A stretch of 64,000 bases of DNA from Shewanella metallivivens (GTDB lineage: Bacteria; Pseudomonadota; Gammaproteobacteria; Enterobacterales; Shewanellaceae), in assembly GCF_028750675.1 (NCBI RefSeq), contig NZ_JAQQPZ010000004.1, positions 124,001-188,000 on the forward strand. Direction: 5' to 3'. The translations under genes and the position numbers were made by a program. Below, piece after piece: positions 1-8,742 of the stretch (the first letter of the stretch is position 1; each line of letters starts with the position of its first letter). The notes beneath the pieces are model-generated. The model ran no database searches. It saw only the letters and a list, made by a program, of their open reading frames with translations, and was not told the DNA's origin.

Positions 1-566
1 AGCAATTGTTGGTAATACTTGGCAATATTGGGGTACTTTTCAAACTCACCGTTTTGGCCAACAAGCTCAGCGATAAATGACATCATAATATCAGCACCGG
101 TCAAACTATCACCCACTAAATAATGTTTCCCTGCTAATCGCTCATTAACGTAGCTGACGACTTTTGCGGTTTCTGCATCAGCGTAACGTCCAATAAAGCG
201 AGTGTCAGCAGCTTCCATTTTGACAAATATTTTCAATAATAATGGCAATGCTGCAGAACTCTCAGCAAAGTGCATCCACTGAAGGTAATCAACATAATCG
301 GCACTGCCTTTGGCTGGCATCAATTTATCTGCGCCATAGGTTTCAATAAGGTATTGTGTAATCGCACCAGACTCTGCAATAGTAAAACCGTCAGCCTCAA
401 GCACAGGTGATTTACCTAAAGGGTGGATTTTTTTGAGCGACTCTGGGGCTAAAAAGGTTGTCGCATCGCGTTGATAAGCAACTAACTCATACTCCACGCC
501 GAGTTCTTCTAGTAACCAAATAATGCGTTTTGATCGTGATTTATTTAAATGGTGTAATTTAATCAT
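1..566 (-). CDS. Glutathione S-transferase family protein, 3' part outside window
   Basis: The minus-strand frame opens with ATG at 566 and stays open to the window edge, about 188 codons; the C-terminus is outside. The N-terminus (MIKLHHLNKSRSKRIIWLLE) is a thioredoxin-fold GST start. An ESGAITQYLIETYG segment follows, the usual glutathione gamma-glutamyl contact region (E-S-x-A-I). After it comes an all-helical C-terminal domain with LVGDSLTGADIMMSF, the N-capping-box region of GSTs. GSTs conjugate glutathione to electrophiles in the cytosol; the substrate cannot be read from sequence. It lies 95 bp downstream of the DJ-1 gene on the same strand, so the two may be co-transcribed. Confidence 0.9.
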   Translation of the reverse strand, partial: MIKLHHLNKSRSKRIIWLLEELGVEYELVAYQRDATTFLAPESLKKIHPLGKSPVLEADGFTIAESGAITQYLIETYGADKLMPAKGSADYVDYLQWMHFAESSAALPLLLKIFVKMEAADTRFIGRYADAETAKVVSYVNERLAGKHYLVGDSLTGADIMMSFIAELVGQNGEFEKYPNIAKYYQQL

Positions 567-660
567 TTGCCATCCTTCCTTTGAGCAATAAAATCAGCCC
601 AATGACATGTCACTGGACTGATTGATGTAGAGGTTAACCTGCTACTCGAGCAAGTTTGGA

Positions 661-1338
661 TTAGCTAAGCAGCGCTAACATTTTTTCAGCGACTAACTCT
701 GAAGACGCGGGGTTTTGCCCAGTAACCAGTTTGCCATCAACAACGGCATATGGGTGCCAATCATCCGCTTTGGTATAAGTTGCGCCATTTTCTTGCAGCA
801 TATCTTCCACTAAAAACGGTACCACATTTGTTAATTGCACGGCGGCTTCTTCGCCATTAGTAAAACCTGTTACATTTTTACCTGCAACTAACGCTGAACC
901 ATCAGCTTTTTTAGGATACTTAAGCACACCTGGTGCATGACACACTAAACCTAATGGCTTAGCCATGTTGTAACACGCTTCTATCAGTGCAATTGAATCT
1001 TTGTCGTTCGTTAAGTCCCATAAAGGCCCATGGCCACCGGGATAAAACACAGCATCAAAATCAGCAACGTTAATTGAAGCAAGTTTGTGGGTATTGGCTA
1101 ACAACGCCTGAGCTTGCTGGTCTGCTGTAAAACGGCGAGTAGAGTCTGTTTGAAAATCTTCTTTGTCGCTTGTTGGATCTAATGGTGGCAAACCACCTTT
1201 TGGTGAAGATAAGACAATCTCAACACCTTTATCAATAAACGCATAGTATGGTGCTGCAAGCTCTTCTAACCAAAAACCAGTTTTATGCCCTGTGTCGCCA
1301 AGTTCATCGTGCGAAGTTAAAACCATTAATACTTTCAT
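661..1338 (-). CDS. DJ-1/PfpI family protein (Hsp31-like, type 1 glutamine amidotransferase fold)
   Basis: A complete 225-residue protein. The nucleophile elbow is LVCHAPGVLKY with Cys133-His134, and the acidic partner is in GFWLEEL (Glu25/26). This arrangement matches the Hsp31/YDR533C-type branch of the DJ-1/ThiJ/PfpI superfamily, whose members act as glyoxalase III, protein deglycase or holding chaperone. PGGHGPLWDL (about 100-109) forms the conserved loop before the elbow. It is a cytosolic protein without a signal peptide. The neighbouring GST on the same strand and the divergent OhrR-like regulator suggest an electrophile or peroxide stress group. Exact activity cannot be assigned from sequence. 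Confidence 0.9.
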   Translation of the reverse strand: MKVLMVLTSHDELGDTGHKTGFWLEELAAPYYAFIDKGVEIVLSSPKGGLPPLDPTSDKEDFQTDSTRRFTADQQAQALLANTHKLASINVADFDAVFYPGGHGPLWDLTNDKDSIALIEACYNMAKPLGLVCHAPGVLKYPKKADGSALVAGKNVTGFTNGEEAAVQLTNVVPFLVEDMLQENGATYTKADDWHPYAVVDGKLVTGQNPASSELVAEKMLALLS

Positions 1339-1650
1339 TTTGTGTCCTTTATTTTGGTCAATATTGGGCTAGCAGTTACTGTTATTATTCACTGTCATTG
1401 TTAAATATGTAGTTGATTGTGATTAGCGCAAAAATAGAATCGAAAGTGACTATAGCAGTGCGTATACCTTGCTTAAATCCACTCAATAACAATGAAAACC
1501 CTATGTCGAGTTGTACATAAAAACAGCATGGCCTTTAGTGGTATATACAAGTACACTACTTGTGCCTGTTATCTGCCAATAAAGCCATGTTGTACGAAAA
1601 CATTACTTAGGTTGATCAAAAAACCATTTAGAATCGCTGAGCGCCAAATT

Positions 1651-2097
1651 ATGAATGAACACCCACCTATTCGACTTAATAATCAGTTTTGCTTTGCGGT
1701 TTACTCTACTTCGCTAGCAATTATTCAACTCTATAAGCCATTACTTGAGTCTATTGGGCTAACTTACACCCAATACTTGGTCATGCTCATTTTGTGGGAG
1801 CAAGACGGCTTAAGTTTAAAAAGTGTCGCCACGCAACTAGGTCAGCAATCAGGAGCGCTCACACCAGTGATTAAACGCTTAGAGTCTGACGGCTTATTAA
1901 AACGTGTCCGCAAGCCTAATGATGAACGCATGCTGTGTTTACAACTCACTGATTTGGGCCGAGAGAAACAACCACAAGCACAATTGATACATAACAGTAT
2001 TGTTGAACAATGCGGTGTCAGTGTTGACGAGATGGATCAACTCAAATTGTTACTCGATAAATTTAAGGCCAAACTCGTTGATCACATTGATTTCTAA
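1651..2097 (+). CDS. MarR-family transcriptional regulator, OhrR-like
   Basis: The protein is 148 residues when started at ATG 1651, the usual MarR length. The open frame reaches back to 1492, but that 53-residue extension has no MarR character and no good ribosome binding site. The N-terminal NNQFCFAVYSTS is the OhrR motif whose Cys (Cys14) senses organic hydroperoxides. The winged helix follows (SLKSVATQLGQQSGALTPVIKRLESDGLL) with the wing RKPNDERMLCLQLT. OhrR-type repressors usually control ohr peroxiredoxins. Here the divergent neighbour is the DJ-1/GST pair, so the likely targets are those genes and itself. Operator sites in 1340-1650 were not resolved. Confidence 0.88.
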   Translation: MNEHPPIRLNNQFCFAVYSTSLAIIQLYKPLLESIGLTYTQYLVMLILWEQDGLSLKSVATQLGQQSGALTPVIKRLESDGLLKRVRKPNDERMLCLQLTDLGREKQPQAQLIHNSIVEQCGVSVDEMDQLKLLLDKFKAKLVDHIDF

Positions 2098-2208
2098 TCA
2101 GCAGCGCTTACTGAACTAGGTCCATGCACTTATAGTAACAACAATAATTAATTGCGCGCAATCTAAATTGACAAATATTAAGTTCATCACAATACAAATC
2201 TGTGAGCG

Positions 2209-3198
2209 CTATGCAACATGCACGCTGTTTCTGCCGACATTTTTTGATGAGTACAGTGCTTTATCTGCCCTGGAAAGCATTTGTGCGAAGGATTTATCTT
2301 TTACTGATAAAGTCGATACCCCAATACTAATGGTCACTTCAGGTAAGTCGTTGGCTTCATGTTGGCCAGGAAACCGATACGTTTGCTGCGATGCTCTTAA
2401 GCGCTCTGCTAATTTATAAGCCGAGTCAGTGTCTGTCCCAGGTAATAGAATCGCAAATTCTTCGCCGCCAATCCGCGCTAACACATCGGATTCACGTATG
2501 TGCTGAGCACACACCAATGCGACCCGCTTTATCACTTCATCGCCAATAAGATGCCCATAGGTGTCGTTGACACCTTTAAATAAATCGATATCAATAATCA
2601 TCAACGATAAGGGCTCAAAATAACGCATAGCCCGAGCATATTCATGTTCACTAAATGCATTGAAAGATCGACGATTATACAGACCGGTCAGAGGGTCTGT
2701 ATTAGCAAGTTGTTCTAGCTCTGAGCGTAAATTATATTCATCGGTAATCTCGGTAGACACACCGATTAGACCTGATAATTTACCTTTATCATCAAACAAA
2801 GGCTGCTTAACTTCATGAAAAACATGACAACTACCGTCTTGATCGCCCTCAACCATAATATCATCAGCAATTTTAAGCTGAAGCGCTAAAACTTTCCGGT
2901 CGTTTTGAAGCAGTAATTTGGCTACGGCTTTAGGAAAATAGTGAGTATCTGTCGTGCCTTTAAGCTGCTCTTGGGTGACGCCAAAAAAGTCTAAGGTCAG
3001 TTGATTGGCATACACATAGCGACAATGAATATCTTTAACATAGATATATGCGCCAGCTTGATTGAGGATTTGTTCGTAGGAATTTAACTGTTGGTTTTTG
3101 GCTTGTACTTGGCGATGCTCTTTTAAATTAAGCACCAGCAGTACAGCAACAAAGCACAATAACACCACCACTAACAGTGCGATATTATTAATCGGCAT
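2209..3198 (-). CDS. PAS-GGDEF diguanylate cyclase, membrane-anchored
   Basis: A single N-terminal membrane segment (about residues 5-26) is followed by a short coiled stretch. A PAS domain covers about 45-160 (ILNQAGAYIYVKDIHCRYVY...), and a GGDEF domain runs to the C-terminus. The active-site signature is GGEEF, and an RxxD inhibitory I-site (RESD) lies five residues upstream. It should therefore be an active, product-inhibited cyclase making c-di-GMP from GTP. No EAL domain is present. The frame also allows a TTG start at 3204, but AAGGA sits 6 nt before ATG 3198, so that start is preferred. The PAS ligand is unknown. Confidence 0.92.
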   Translation of the reverse strand: MPINNIALLVVVLLCFVAVLLVLNLKEHRQVQAKNQQLNSYEQILNQAGAYIYVKDIHCRYVYANQLTLDFFGVTQEQLKGTTDTHYFPKAVAKLLLQNDRKVLALQLKIADDIMVEGDQDGSCHVFHEVKQPLFDDKGKLSGLIGVSTEITDEYNLRSELEQLANTDPLTGLYNRRSFNAFSEHEYARAMRYFEPLSLMIIDIDLFKGVNDTYGHLIGDEVIKRVALVCAQHIRESDVLARIGGEEFAILLPGTDTDSAYKLAERLRASQQTYRFPGQHEANDLPEVTISIGVSTLSVKDKSFAQMLSRADKALYSSKNVGRNSVHVA

Positions 3199-3656
3199 AA
3201 GCAATCCTTAGCTAAAATCCACATCCTGTGTCTCCACTGTGCAGCCTGTAATATCAACCTAATGCTGCAAAGACTTTATAGTGTTTGGTACCGCATAAAC
3301 AGTGTTTACAATTATGAAAAATTTAATGCTAAAAATCAAACAAATAATTGTTTTGGCGTTTAAATATATACTGCGATTAAAAACATAAATTCTGGCAGTC
3401 AGGTAGCTAATCCACCAAGGTTACTGCCACAAAATATCATCAGCGTTTATAGATAACTCCAGCCTTCATCACAAAAGGCACATTTAATAGTGCATCAATA
3501 TGCTTAAGTGGGCTTGTTGGCAGTGCAATAATGTAATGATTTTTCATTTTTATGATTATCCGAATGTCAAAAGTTCTACACTGACAAAAAGGCTGATATG
3601 TTACAACTGATAATAAATGAGTATGTGCATCTGTCATAATACAAAGAGGTGACCTA

Positions 3657-4622
3657 ATGAGAATTGCCATTTTTGGTGCGGGCTCTACCGGGTGTTATCT
3701 TGCTGGGCAATTGTGCCTTTCTGGCTTAAATGTGAGCCTGATTTGCCGCCCAGCAATAAAGCAAACCCTTATCGAAAACAACGGCATTACTTTAAGTGAT
3801 TACCAAGGTTTTTTACAAACGGTTATGCCACAAGCGCTGATCACCGACATTGAACAAGCGCCAACAGCTTATGACACTTTTGATGTGGTCTTTGTCACCT
3901 TAAAATGTCATCAAGTCAGTAGTATTGCTAATACATTAATTGCTATCACTCACAGCAACAGCAGCATTATTTTTATGCAAAATGGCTTAGGCAGTTTCGA
4001 TACCATCACAGATACACTGAGTCACTGTCATTTGCTTCAAGGCATTACGCCTTTTAATGTGTTGCAGCAACCCCATGGCCGTTTTCATAAAGGGACCGAG
4101 GGTGTGTTCACTTTGCAAAAAAATGAACACACCAAGGTGATTCAAATTGCCATGCTTGCACAAGATTTTGGGTGTAATCTATATCAAAACATGGCCCCTG
4201 CAATATACGGTAAATTATTGTTAAACCTTAACAATGCATTAAATGCTATTACTGGATTACCCATAAAACAACAACTGAGTCAACGTGATTGTCGTCGTCA
4301 ATTAGCTGCGGCAATGACCGAATGGCTCAACGTATGCCAAGCCGCTAACATAGAATTACATCAATACACTAAAGTGAAGCCCAAATGGCTACCGGTTATT
4401 TTATCGTTACCCAATATGCTATTTAACCTGCTGGCTAAACAGATGCTCGACATTGACCCGCAAGCCCGCTCATCTATGTGGGAAGATATTCAAGCTAAAC
4501 GCAAAACAGAAATTGAATATATTAACGGGGCAGTCGTTCGATTAGGTGAAAAATACGGTATAAAAACCCCAGTGAATAGCGCCATAGTGACCAGCATCCA
4601 TCAACTAGAACAGTCACGTTAA
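3657..4622 (+). CDS. 2-dehydropantoate 2-reductase family protein (ApbA/PanE-like)
   Basis: A 321-residue protein with an N-terminal Rossmann motif (IAIFGAGSTGCYLAGQL). The catalytic Lys region is YGKLLLNLNNALNAI, and the C-terminal Glu region is SMWEDIQAKRKTEIEYINGAVV; both are typical of ketopantoate reductases, which reduce ketopantoate to pantoate with NADPH for CoA synthesis. An AGAGGTG ribosome site precedes ATG 3657. It is somewhat longer than E. coli PanE (303) and stands alone away from pan genes, so it may be a paralogue acting on another 2-oxo acid. Confidence 0.85.
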   Translation: MRIAIFGAGSTGCYLAGQLCLSGLNVSLICRPAIKQTLIENNGITLSDYQGFLQTVMPQALITDIEQAPTAYDTFDVVFVTLKCHQVSSIANTLIAITHSNSSIIFMQNGLGSFDTITDTLSHCHLLQGITPFNVLQQPHGRFHKGTEGVFTLQKNEHTKVIQIAMLAQDFGCNLYQNMAPAIYGKLLLNLNNALNAITGLPIKQQLSQRDCRRQLAAAMTEWLNVCQAANIELHQYTKVKPKWLPVILSLPNMLFNLLAKQMLDIDPQARSSMWEDIQAKRKTEIEYINGAVVRLGEKYGIKTPVNSAIVTSIHQLEQSR

Positions 4623-4699
4623 CCTTAGTTGCAACATGGCGCATGACGCGCAATGCAACAACCTTAGATCAAGCACTAAAAATATCGTTCGTTGATGCG

Positions 4700-5590
4700 C
4701 TACGTTGATGCGCTATTGTGATTGGCTATATGTTGTTTATTAACATAACTGGCATACGCGATAAGCAGCCCGGCCCCCAAATACATGGTTAAACTGTACA
4801 CGCCAGCAACCACAGCATAGCTGGGCATTTGCAATAAACTAATGCAAATGAGCATCGCCATGGTTGAGTTTTGCAAACCAATCTCAATGGCCAGTGTTAA
4901 GCCATCTTTGTGGGTTAGAGAGAATAATTTAGCACTCACCACGCCAATTAACATGGCACCAAAGTTTAGTAATAAACAGGCAATAAACACTTCGTTAAAA
5001 GCATCAACAATAATGGCATGCTCTTGAATGATCACCCCGGTTATCATCAATAACAAAAACACGACCGCAAAACGCCTAAAATACACTTCAACCTTAATGG
5101 CCCACTCACGGTAATAACTGCGCACAAGCATACCAAACACAATGGGTAGCAGCGTTATCACTAACAAGCCTAATGAGATGCTGGTTAACGACACATCAAT
5201 GGGAGCACCATTGGCAAAATAGCCAACGGCAAATTGAATCACAAAAGGGGCTGTCAACACACATACGATACTGCTGATGGCGGTAAGGCTAACCGACAAG
5301 GCTAAATTGGCTTTAGCTAAATGGCTCACGACATTAGAGGTTGTCCCCCCTGGGCATGCAGCTAAAATCATCAAACCTATCGCCATAGGTGTCGATAACC
5401 CCATGGCTAAACAAATACCCAGCGCGAGTAAAGGCAGTGCAATAATTTGCCCAACAAACCCAGTAACAATCGGTGCAGGTGTTTGCCAAAGGCGTAAAAA
5501 ATCAAAGCGGGTTAAGCTTAACCCCATACCAAACATAATAAAGGCAAGCGCAAGCGGCAGCAAAATTTCGGTAATAATCGAACCTGTCAT
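4700..5590 (-). CDS. Bile acid:sodium symporter (BASS/SBF) family transporter
   Basis: A 296-residue integral membrane protein with about 9-10 hydrophobic helices. It carries the SBF-family segment ILAACPGGTTSNVVSHLAKAN (crossover region) and the second conserved block EIGLQNSTMAMLI; both line the sodium and substrate site in this family. Family members move bile acids, pantoate, pyruvate or other organic anions with Na+. It follows the class II aldolase on the same strand with a 65-bp gap, which suggests an operon in which the transporter imports the aldolase substrate. The substrate is not readable from sequence. Confidence 0.88.
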   Translation of the reverse strand: MTGSIITEILLPLALAFIMFGMGLSLTRFDFLRLWQTPAPIVTGFVGQIIALPLLALGICLAMGLSTPMAIGLMILAACPGGTTSNVVSHLAKANLALSVSLTAISSIVCVLTAPFVIQFAVGYFANGAPIDVSLTSISLGLLVITLLPIVFGMLVRSYYREWAIKVEVYFRRFAVVFLLLMITGVIIQEHAIIVDAFNEVFIACLLLNFGAMLIGVVSAKLFSLTHKDGLTLAIEIGLQNSTMAMLICISLLQMPSYAVVAGVYSLTMYLGAGLLIAYASYVNKQHIANHNSAST

Positions 5591-5655
5591 AGATGCATCC
5601 TTGCTCGTCTAAGCCAAACGGCTTAGCGAGAGTCGTGTTAGCAGCTTGAGCAGCA

Positions 5656-6465
5656 TTAATCTAAAAAGCTGTTATCTTGTGCCAGTACCACTTGATACAT
5701 AGGTTGAAAATTGCCCCAGGTCACGAGATCTGAGCCATTCATTTGGCGGGTTTTGGTGGCAATATCATGGCCAATGAGTTTAAGGTCTCCAGCCGCTTGA
5801 GCCAATAACTGACTATGACAACAACTGTCTAACATGACAAAATTCGCGGTTGCTGCATCAACGGATTTACCAACCGTGAGTAATCCATGATTTTGTAAAA
5901 TAACTGCAGCATGGCCTTGCAGTGCCTCGGCAATCATATCGCCTTCAGACAAATCAGCCACGACACCGGTAAAGGTGTCAAATACGCTATGGTTTTCGTA
6001 AAACATGCAGGCATCTTGTGAAATCGGTTTCAGTAACTCGCCTAATGCCGAAAAAGCCCGGCCGTAGGTGGTGTGCGCATGGGCAACAGCATTCACATCT
6101 GGGCGAGCATGATGAATACGAGAATGAATCGCGAATGCGGCATTATTAATGGGGTGCTTACCCTCCATAATGTTGCCTTTATGATCAACACGGACCAAAT
6201 CTGACGCTCTGATTTGTGAAAAATGCACCGCCAATGGATTAACCCAAAAGGTGTCTGGGTCAATACAATCTCGAAGGGTAATGTGCCCTGCTAAGCCTTC
6301 GTCAAACCGGTAATGGGCAAACACTCTAAATGCAGCGGCTAAACGTTGTTTTTCATATTGTTGTTGCTGCTGGGGAGTGTCAAATTTAGGCGGTAATGGC
6401 ATCGGGTATTTGTCGGTACCGATAGTCATTTTTTTAATTTGTAATGCTTCTTGTGATGTCGTCAT
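5656..6465 (-). CDS. Class II aldolase/adducin family protein
   Basis: A 269-residue single-domain protein. The zinc-binding His residues sit in VAHAHTTYGRAF and LQNHGLLTVG, the standard metal motifs of class II (fuculose-phosphate type) aldolases. The longer N-terminal arm and the central EGDMIAEAL match the decarboxylase/adducin-like branch, which often acts on non-phosphorylated substrates. Another start at Met13 (MTIGTDKYP) is possible. It is divergent from the LysR gene at 6557 (91-bp gap) and upstream of the BASS transporter, giving a small regulated catabolic unit of unknown substrate. Confidence 0.87.
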   Translation of the reverse strand: MTTSQEALQIKKMTIGTDKYPMPLPPKFDTPQQQQQYEKQRLAAAFRVFAHYRFDEGLAGHITLRDCIDPDTFWVNPLAVHFSQIRASDLVRVDHKGNIMEGKHPINNAAFAIHSRIHHARPDVNAVAHAHTTYGRAFSALGELLKPISQDACMFYENHSVFDTFTGVVADLSEGDMIAEALQGHAAVILQNHGLLTVGKSVDAATANFVMLDSCCHSQLLAQAAGDLKLIGHDIATKTRQMNGSDLVTWGNFQPMYQVVLAQDNSFLD

Positions 6466-6556
6466 GTTGAGTCTGCTTTTATTAGTTTAGTTTGACTTTA
6501 ATTTAACCAAGCCTAAAATTAATTCAAATGATACTAACTCATAGATAACTATTAAT

Positions 6557-7465
6557 ATGCTGCATAGTAAAATAGACCTTAACTTATTTCTCATTATGGC
6601 AACGGTCTATCAACAAGGCGGCATCACCGCTGCAGCCAGTAAATTGCACTTAACGCAGCCTGCAGTAAGTCACGCTATTGCTCGTTTACGCACCAAGTTT
6701 AACGACCCATTATTTGTTCGCCATGGTCGCAAAATGGTGCCAACGCCTTTATGCCAAAAAATCATCCCCGATGTATTGCAAGCAATGGATTTACTTGGGC
6801 ACACCCTCACAACCCCAGCCAAATTTGATATTCAACAACATAAACGAGAAATAAAACTCGGATTACGCGATATTTTAGAGTCGATGTTTTTCCCTGTTTT
6901 GGTTCCCGATTTACTCAACAACACGCCAAATCTGACCTTAAATAGTCGTCAAATTAAACGCACAGAGCTTGAGCCATCACTGGCTCAACAAACCTTAGAC
7001 ATAGTGATTGATGTACTTATGCCAACCCACAAAGACATTCGCAGTAGCTTAATTTGCCACGAATCGTTTTCACTGGTATGTCGCCAACATCACCCAATAT
7101 TGCAGCAACTCACCTTAAATAATTACGCCAACGCATCACATGCGTTAGTCAGCTTAAAAGACTTTACCATCGACACCGTCGACATGGCGCTCGCAACCCA
7201 GGGCATTACCCGTAACATTGCCCTGCGCTGCGAACACTACTTTGCCGCCATTAATGTGGTGAGCCAGTCAGACATGATCATGACCATGCCAAGCAGTTAC
7301 GCCATGCTGTTGCAACAATCCATGCCTATTGTGGTATCGCCCTTACCCTTTGAGGTACCCGATTTGGCTGTGCACATGTACTGGCACAAACAAGCCGATG
7401 ACGATCCGGTTAACCAATGGATAAGACAAAAACTGTTAACGATTTCAGCGCAATTGTTTGACTAG
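6557..7465 (+). CDS. LysR-family transcriptional regulator (divergent from aldolase/transporter)
   Basis: A 302-residue protein with an N-terminal LysR helix-turn-helix (GGITAAASKLHLTQPAVSHAIARLR, about 22-46) followed by DPLFVRHGRKMVPTPL, then a periplasmic-binding-like effector domain. The N-terminus KIDLNLFLIMATVYQ resembles the LeuO/NodD-type subgroup. It shares a 91-bp intergenic region with the divergent aldolase gene, the standard LysR layout, so that operon is its probable target. Its stop codon lies inside the left arm of a 19-bp perfect inverted repeat. Confidence 0.9.
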   Translation: MLHSKIDLNLFLIMATVYQQGGITAAASKLHLTQPAVSHAIARLRTKFNDPLFVRHGRKMVPTPLCQKIIPDVLQAMDLLGHTLTTPAKFDIQQHKREIKLGLRDILESMFFPVLVPDLLNNTPNLTLNSRQIKRTELEPSLAQQTLDIVIDVLMPTHKDIRSSLICHESFSLVCRQHHPILQQLTLNNYANASHALVSLKDFTIDTVDMALATQGITRNIALRCEHYFAAINVVSQSDMIMTMPSSYAMLLQQSMPIVVSPLPFEVPDLAVHMYWHKQADDDPVNQWIRQKLLTISAQLFD

Positions 7466-7513
7466 GGCGTGTTTATCTTTGTTGATAAATTAAGCAAAGA
7501 TAAACACGCCCTA
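7463..7513. terminator. 19-bp perfect inverted repeat at the end of the LysR gene
   Basis: The arms are 7463-7481 and 7495-7513 with a 13-nt loop. The left arm begins with the TAG stop codon of the LysR gene. No clean U-tract follows on the plus strand, only an A-rich stretch. It could be a terminator, or a dispersed hairpin repeat that has landed on the gene end. Confidence 0.6.
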
Positions 7514-7609
7514 ATTAATTAAAAAAAATAAAACCCTTTTTAGGTTTTGCCGCGTTTACACAGATCAACAGGGTGTTTTACCCAAAACGCACCACTAGCG
7601 GAGTGAACA

Positions 7610-8326
7610 ATGAATAAAATATTACTTAACAGCCTCATTTCAAGCACGTTATTCGCGTTAACTGCCACCAGCAATATAGCGACAATACAAGCAGCAGAGT
7701 TAAATTTCGCCCACATTGAAACGGTAGGCACCAGTACCATTGAAGCAAAAGCCGACATGGCGATTATTAGCGTTGAGGTATCAATTGAAGCGGCCAATGC
7801 AAAGTCGGCCAAAGATGAAGCCGACGAAGCGGTTAGCCAGTTTAGACAACGTTTACTTGAGGCGGGTATTGATAAACAGCACATTCAAACTGCCAATCTT
7901 CAACTCAATCCACAATATCGATATGTGCAAAATGAACCAAAAATCTTAACGGGTTACAGTGCTAATCGACAAATCACAGTGACCGTAATGGACCTAAGTA
8001 TGCTCAACGAACTGCTAGACAGCGCCTTAGTTGATGGACTTAATCAAGTGAATAACATCGAGCTAAAGTCGAGTAAAGAAGCCGATATGATGGCTCAAGC
8101 ACGCCAGGCTGCAATCAAAGATGCTAAACAAAAAGCAGAGTCATTGGCCAAGGGGTTTGGTGAGCAAGTGGCTGGGGTATGGCAGGTGAGATATTTTCCA
8201 ACTCAATCTCATCAACCCGAAATGTACCGCGCCAGCATGAAAATGAATGCCGACGTGGCGCAAACTTATCAACAAGGCCAAGTGACTGTAAGCGACAGAG
8301 TTGAAGCAATATTTAGGCTTAAGTAA
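7610..8326 (+). CDS. SIMPL (DUF541) domain protein, periplasmic
   Basis: A 238-residue protein with an N-terminal signal peptide (MNKILLNSLISSTLFALTAT... to about residue 27). A SIMPL/DUF541 domain follows (FAHIETVGTSTIEAKADMAIISVEVS..., ITVTVMDLSMLNELLDSALVDG, SSKEADMMAQARQAAIKDAKQKAESLA). Members such as E. coli YggE are periplasmic and linked to oxidative-stress tolerance; the biochemical role is unknown. GGAG lies 7 nt before ATG 7610. It is probably monocistronic. Confidence 0.88.
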   Translation: MNKILLNSLISSTLFALTATSNIATIQAAELNFAHIETVGTSTIEAKADMAIISVEVSIEAANAKSAKDEADEAVSQFRQRLLEAGIDKQHIQTANLQLNPQYRYVQNEPKILTGYSANRQITVTVMDLSMLNELLDSALVDGLNQVNNIELKSSKEADMMAQARQAAIKDAKQKAESLAKGFGEQVAGVWQVRYFPTQSHQPEMYRASMKMNADVAQTYQQGQVTVSDRVEAIFRLK

Positions 8327-8336
8327 CCTAAAGCTT

Positions 8337-8388
8337 CCCTCACAAACTGAGCCTAATGGGGCGACCCCGTTAGCTCTGTCTGTGGGAG
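8337..8388 (+). other. Strong two-part hairpin between SIMPL gene and formate dehydrogenase
   Basis: The inner stem pairs GAGC (8349-8352) with GCTC (8373-8376), TAA (8354-8356) with TTA (8370-8372), and GGGG (8358-8361) with CCCC (8365-8368), around a CGA loop. An outer stem pairs CACA (8341-8344) with TGTG (8381-8384) and extends imperfectly. No U-tract follows, so it is not a classic intrinsic terminator. It may end SIMPL transcripts or be a structured leader element. Confidence 0.45.
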
Positions 8389-8542
8389 TTAGAACAGCAT
8401 AAATCAACCATCTTGCTGTCCATAATCATAAACAATGGCGAAAAAGTGCGACTTAACAGGTCTTACCATCGCTATTTTCATATTCATAACGCAATGTTAA
8501 ATATGAAATAAATTCAAACATGCTTTTTAATTACCACAAAAA

Positions 8543-8556
8543 TGATCTAAATCACG
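8543..8556 (+). promoter_or_regulatory. Fnr/Crp-type palindrome upstream of formate dehydrogenase
   Basis: The sequence TGATCTAAATCA with flanking A and C has the TGAT-N4-ATCA core of Fnr (EtrA in Shewanella) sites and also resembles Crp half sites. It lies about 190 bp before the formate dehydrogenase start. Anaerobic control of a molybdoenzyme gene by Fnr or Crp would be expected. Confidence 0.5.
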
Positions 8557-8742
8557 TCTGAACATTCCCTAGCCAATTAAACTGAATTTATCAACAGTGG
8601 GTGCAGAAACAACACCAAGGTAATCAAACGCAATCTGCAGAGCAGCATAATCCACGCTAAACAAACTCCGCTTTTTGTTGTGATACCTGAATGACGTCCA
8701 GTTATACGCTCCCCATTCAATGCAGAATTAAAAGGCCATGTA

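Larger units (their letters stand above)
8327..8742 (+). other. Leader region upstream of formate dehydrogenase
   Basis: A 416-bp stretch with no credible gene. It holds the hairpin at 8337-8388 and an Fnr-like palindrome at 8543-8556, both listed separately. The short frames here on the minus strand have no family features. Confidence 0.6.

Noticed and set aside
1492..1650. 53-residue N-terminal extension of the MarR-type protein
   Set aside because: No family similarity and no ribosome site; the canonical start at 1651 gives the usual MarR length.
2168..2419. 83-codon plus-strand frame
   Set aside because: Antisense to the end of the GGDEF gene; composition is that of a shadow frame.
3440..3670. 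76-codon minus-strand frame before the ketopantoate-reductase-like gene
   Set aside because: No domain pattern, overlaps the start of a clear gene and lies in its promoter region.
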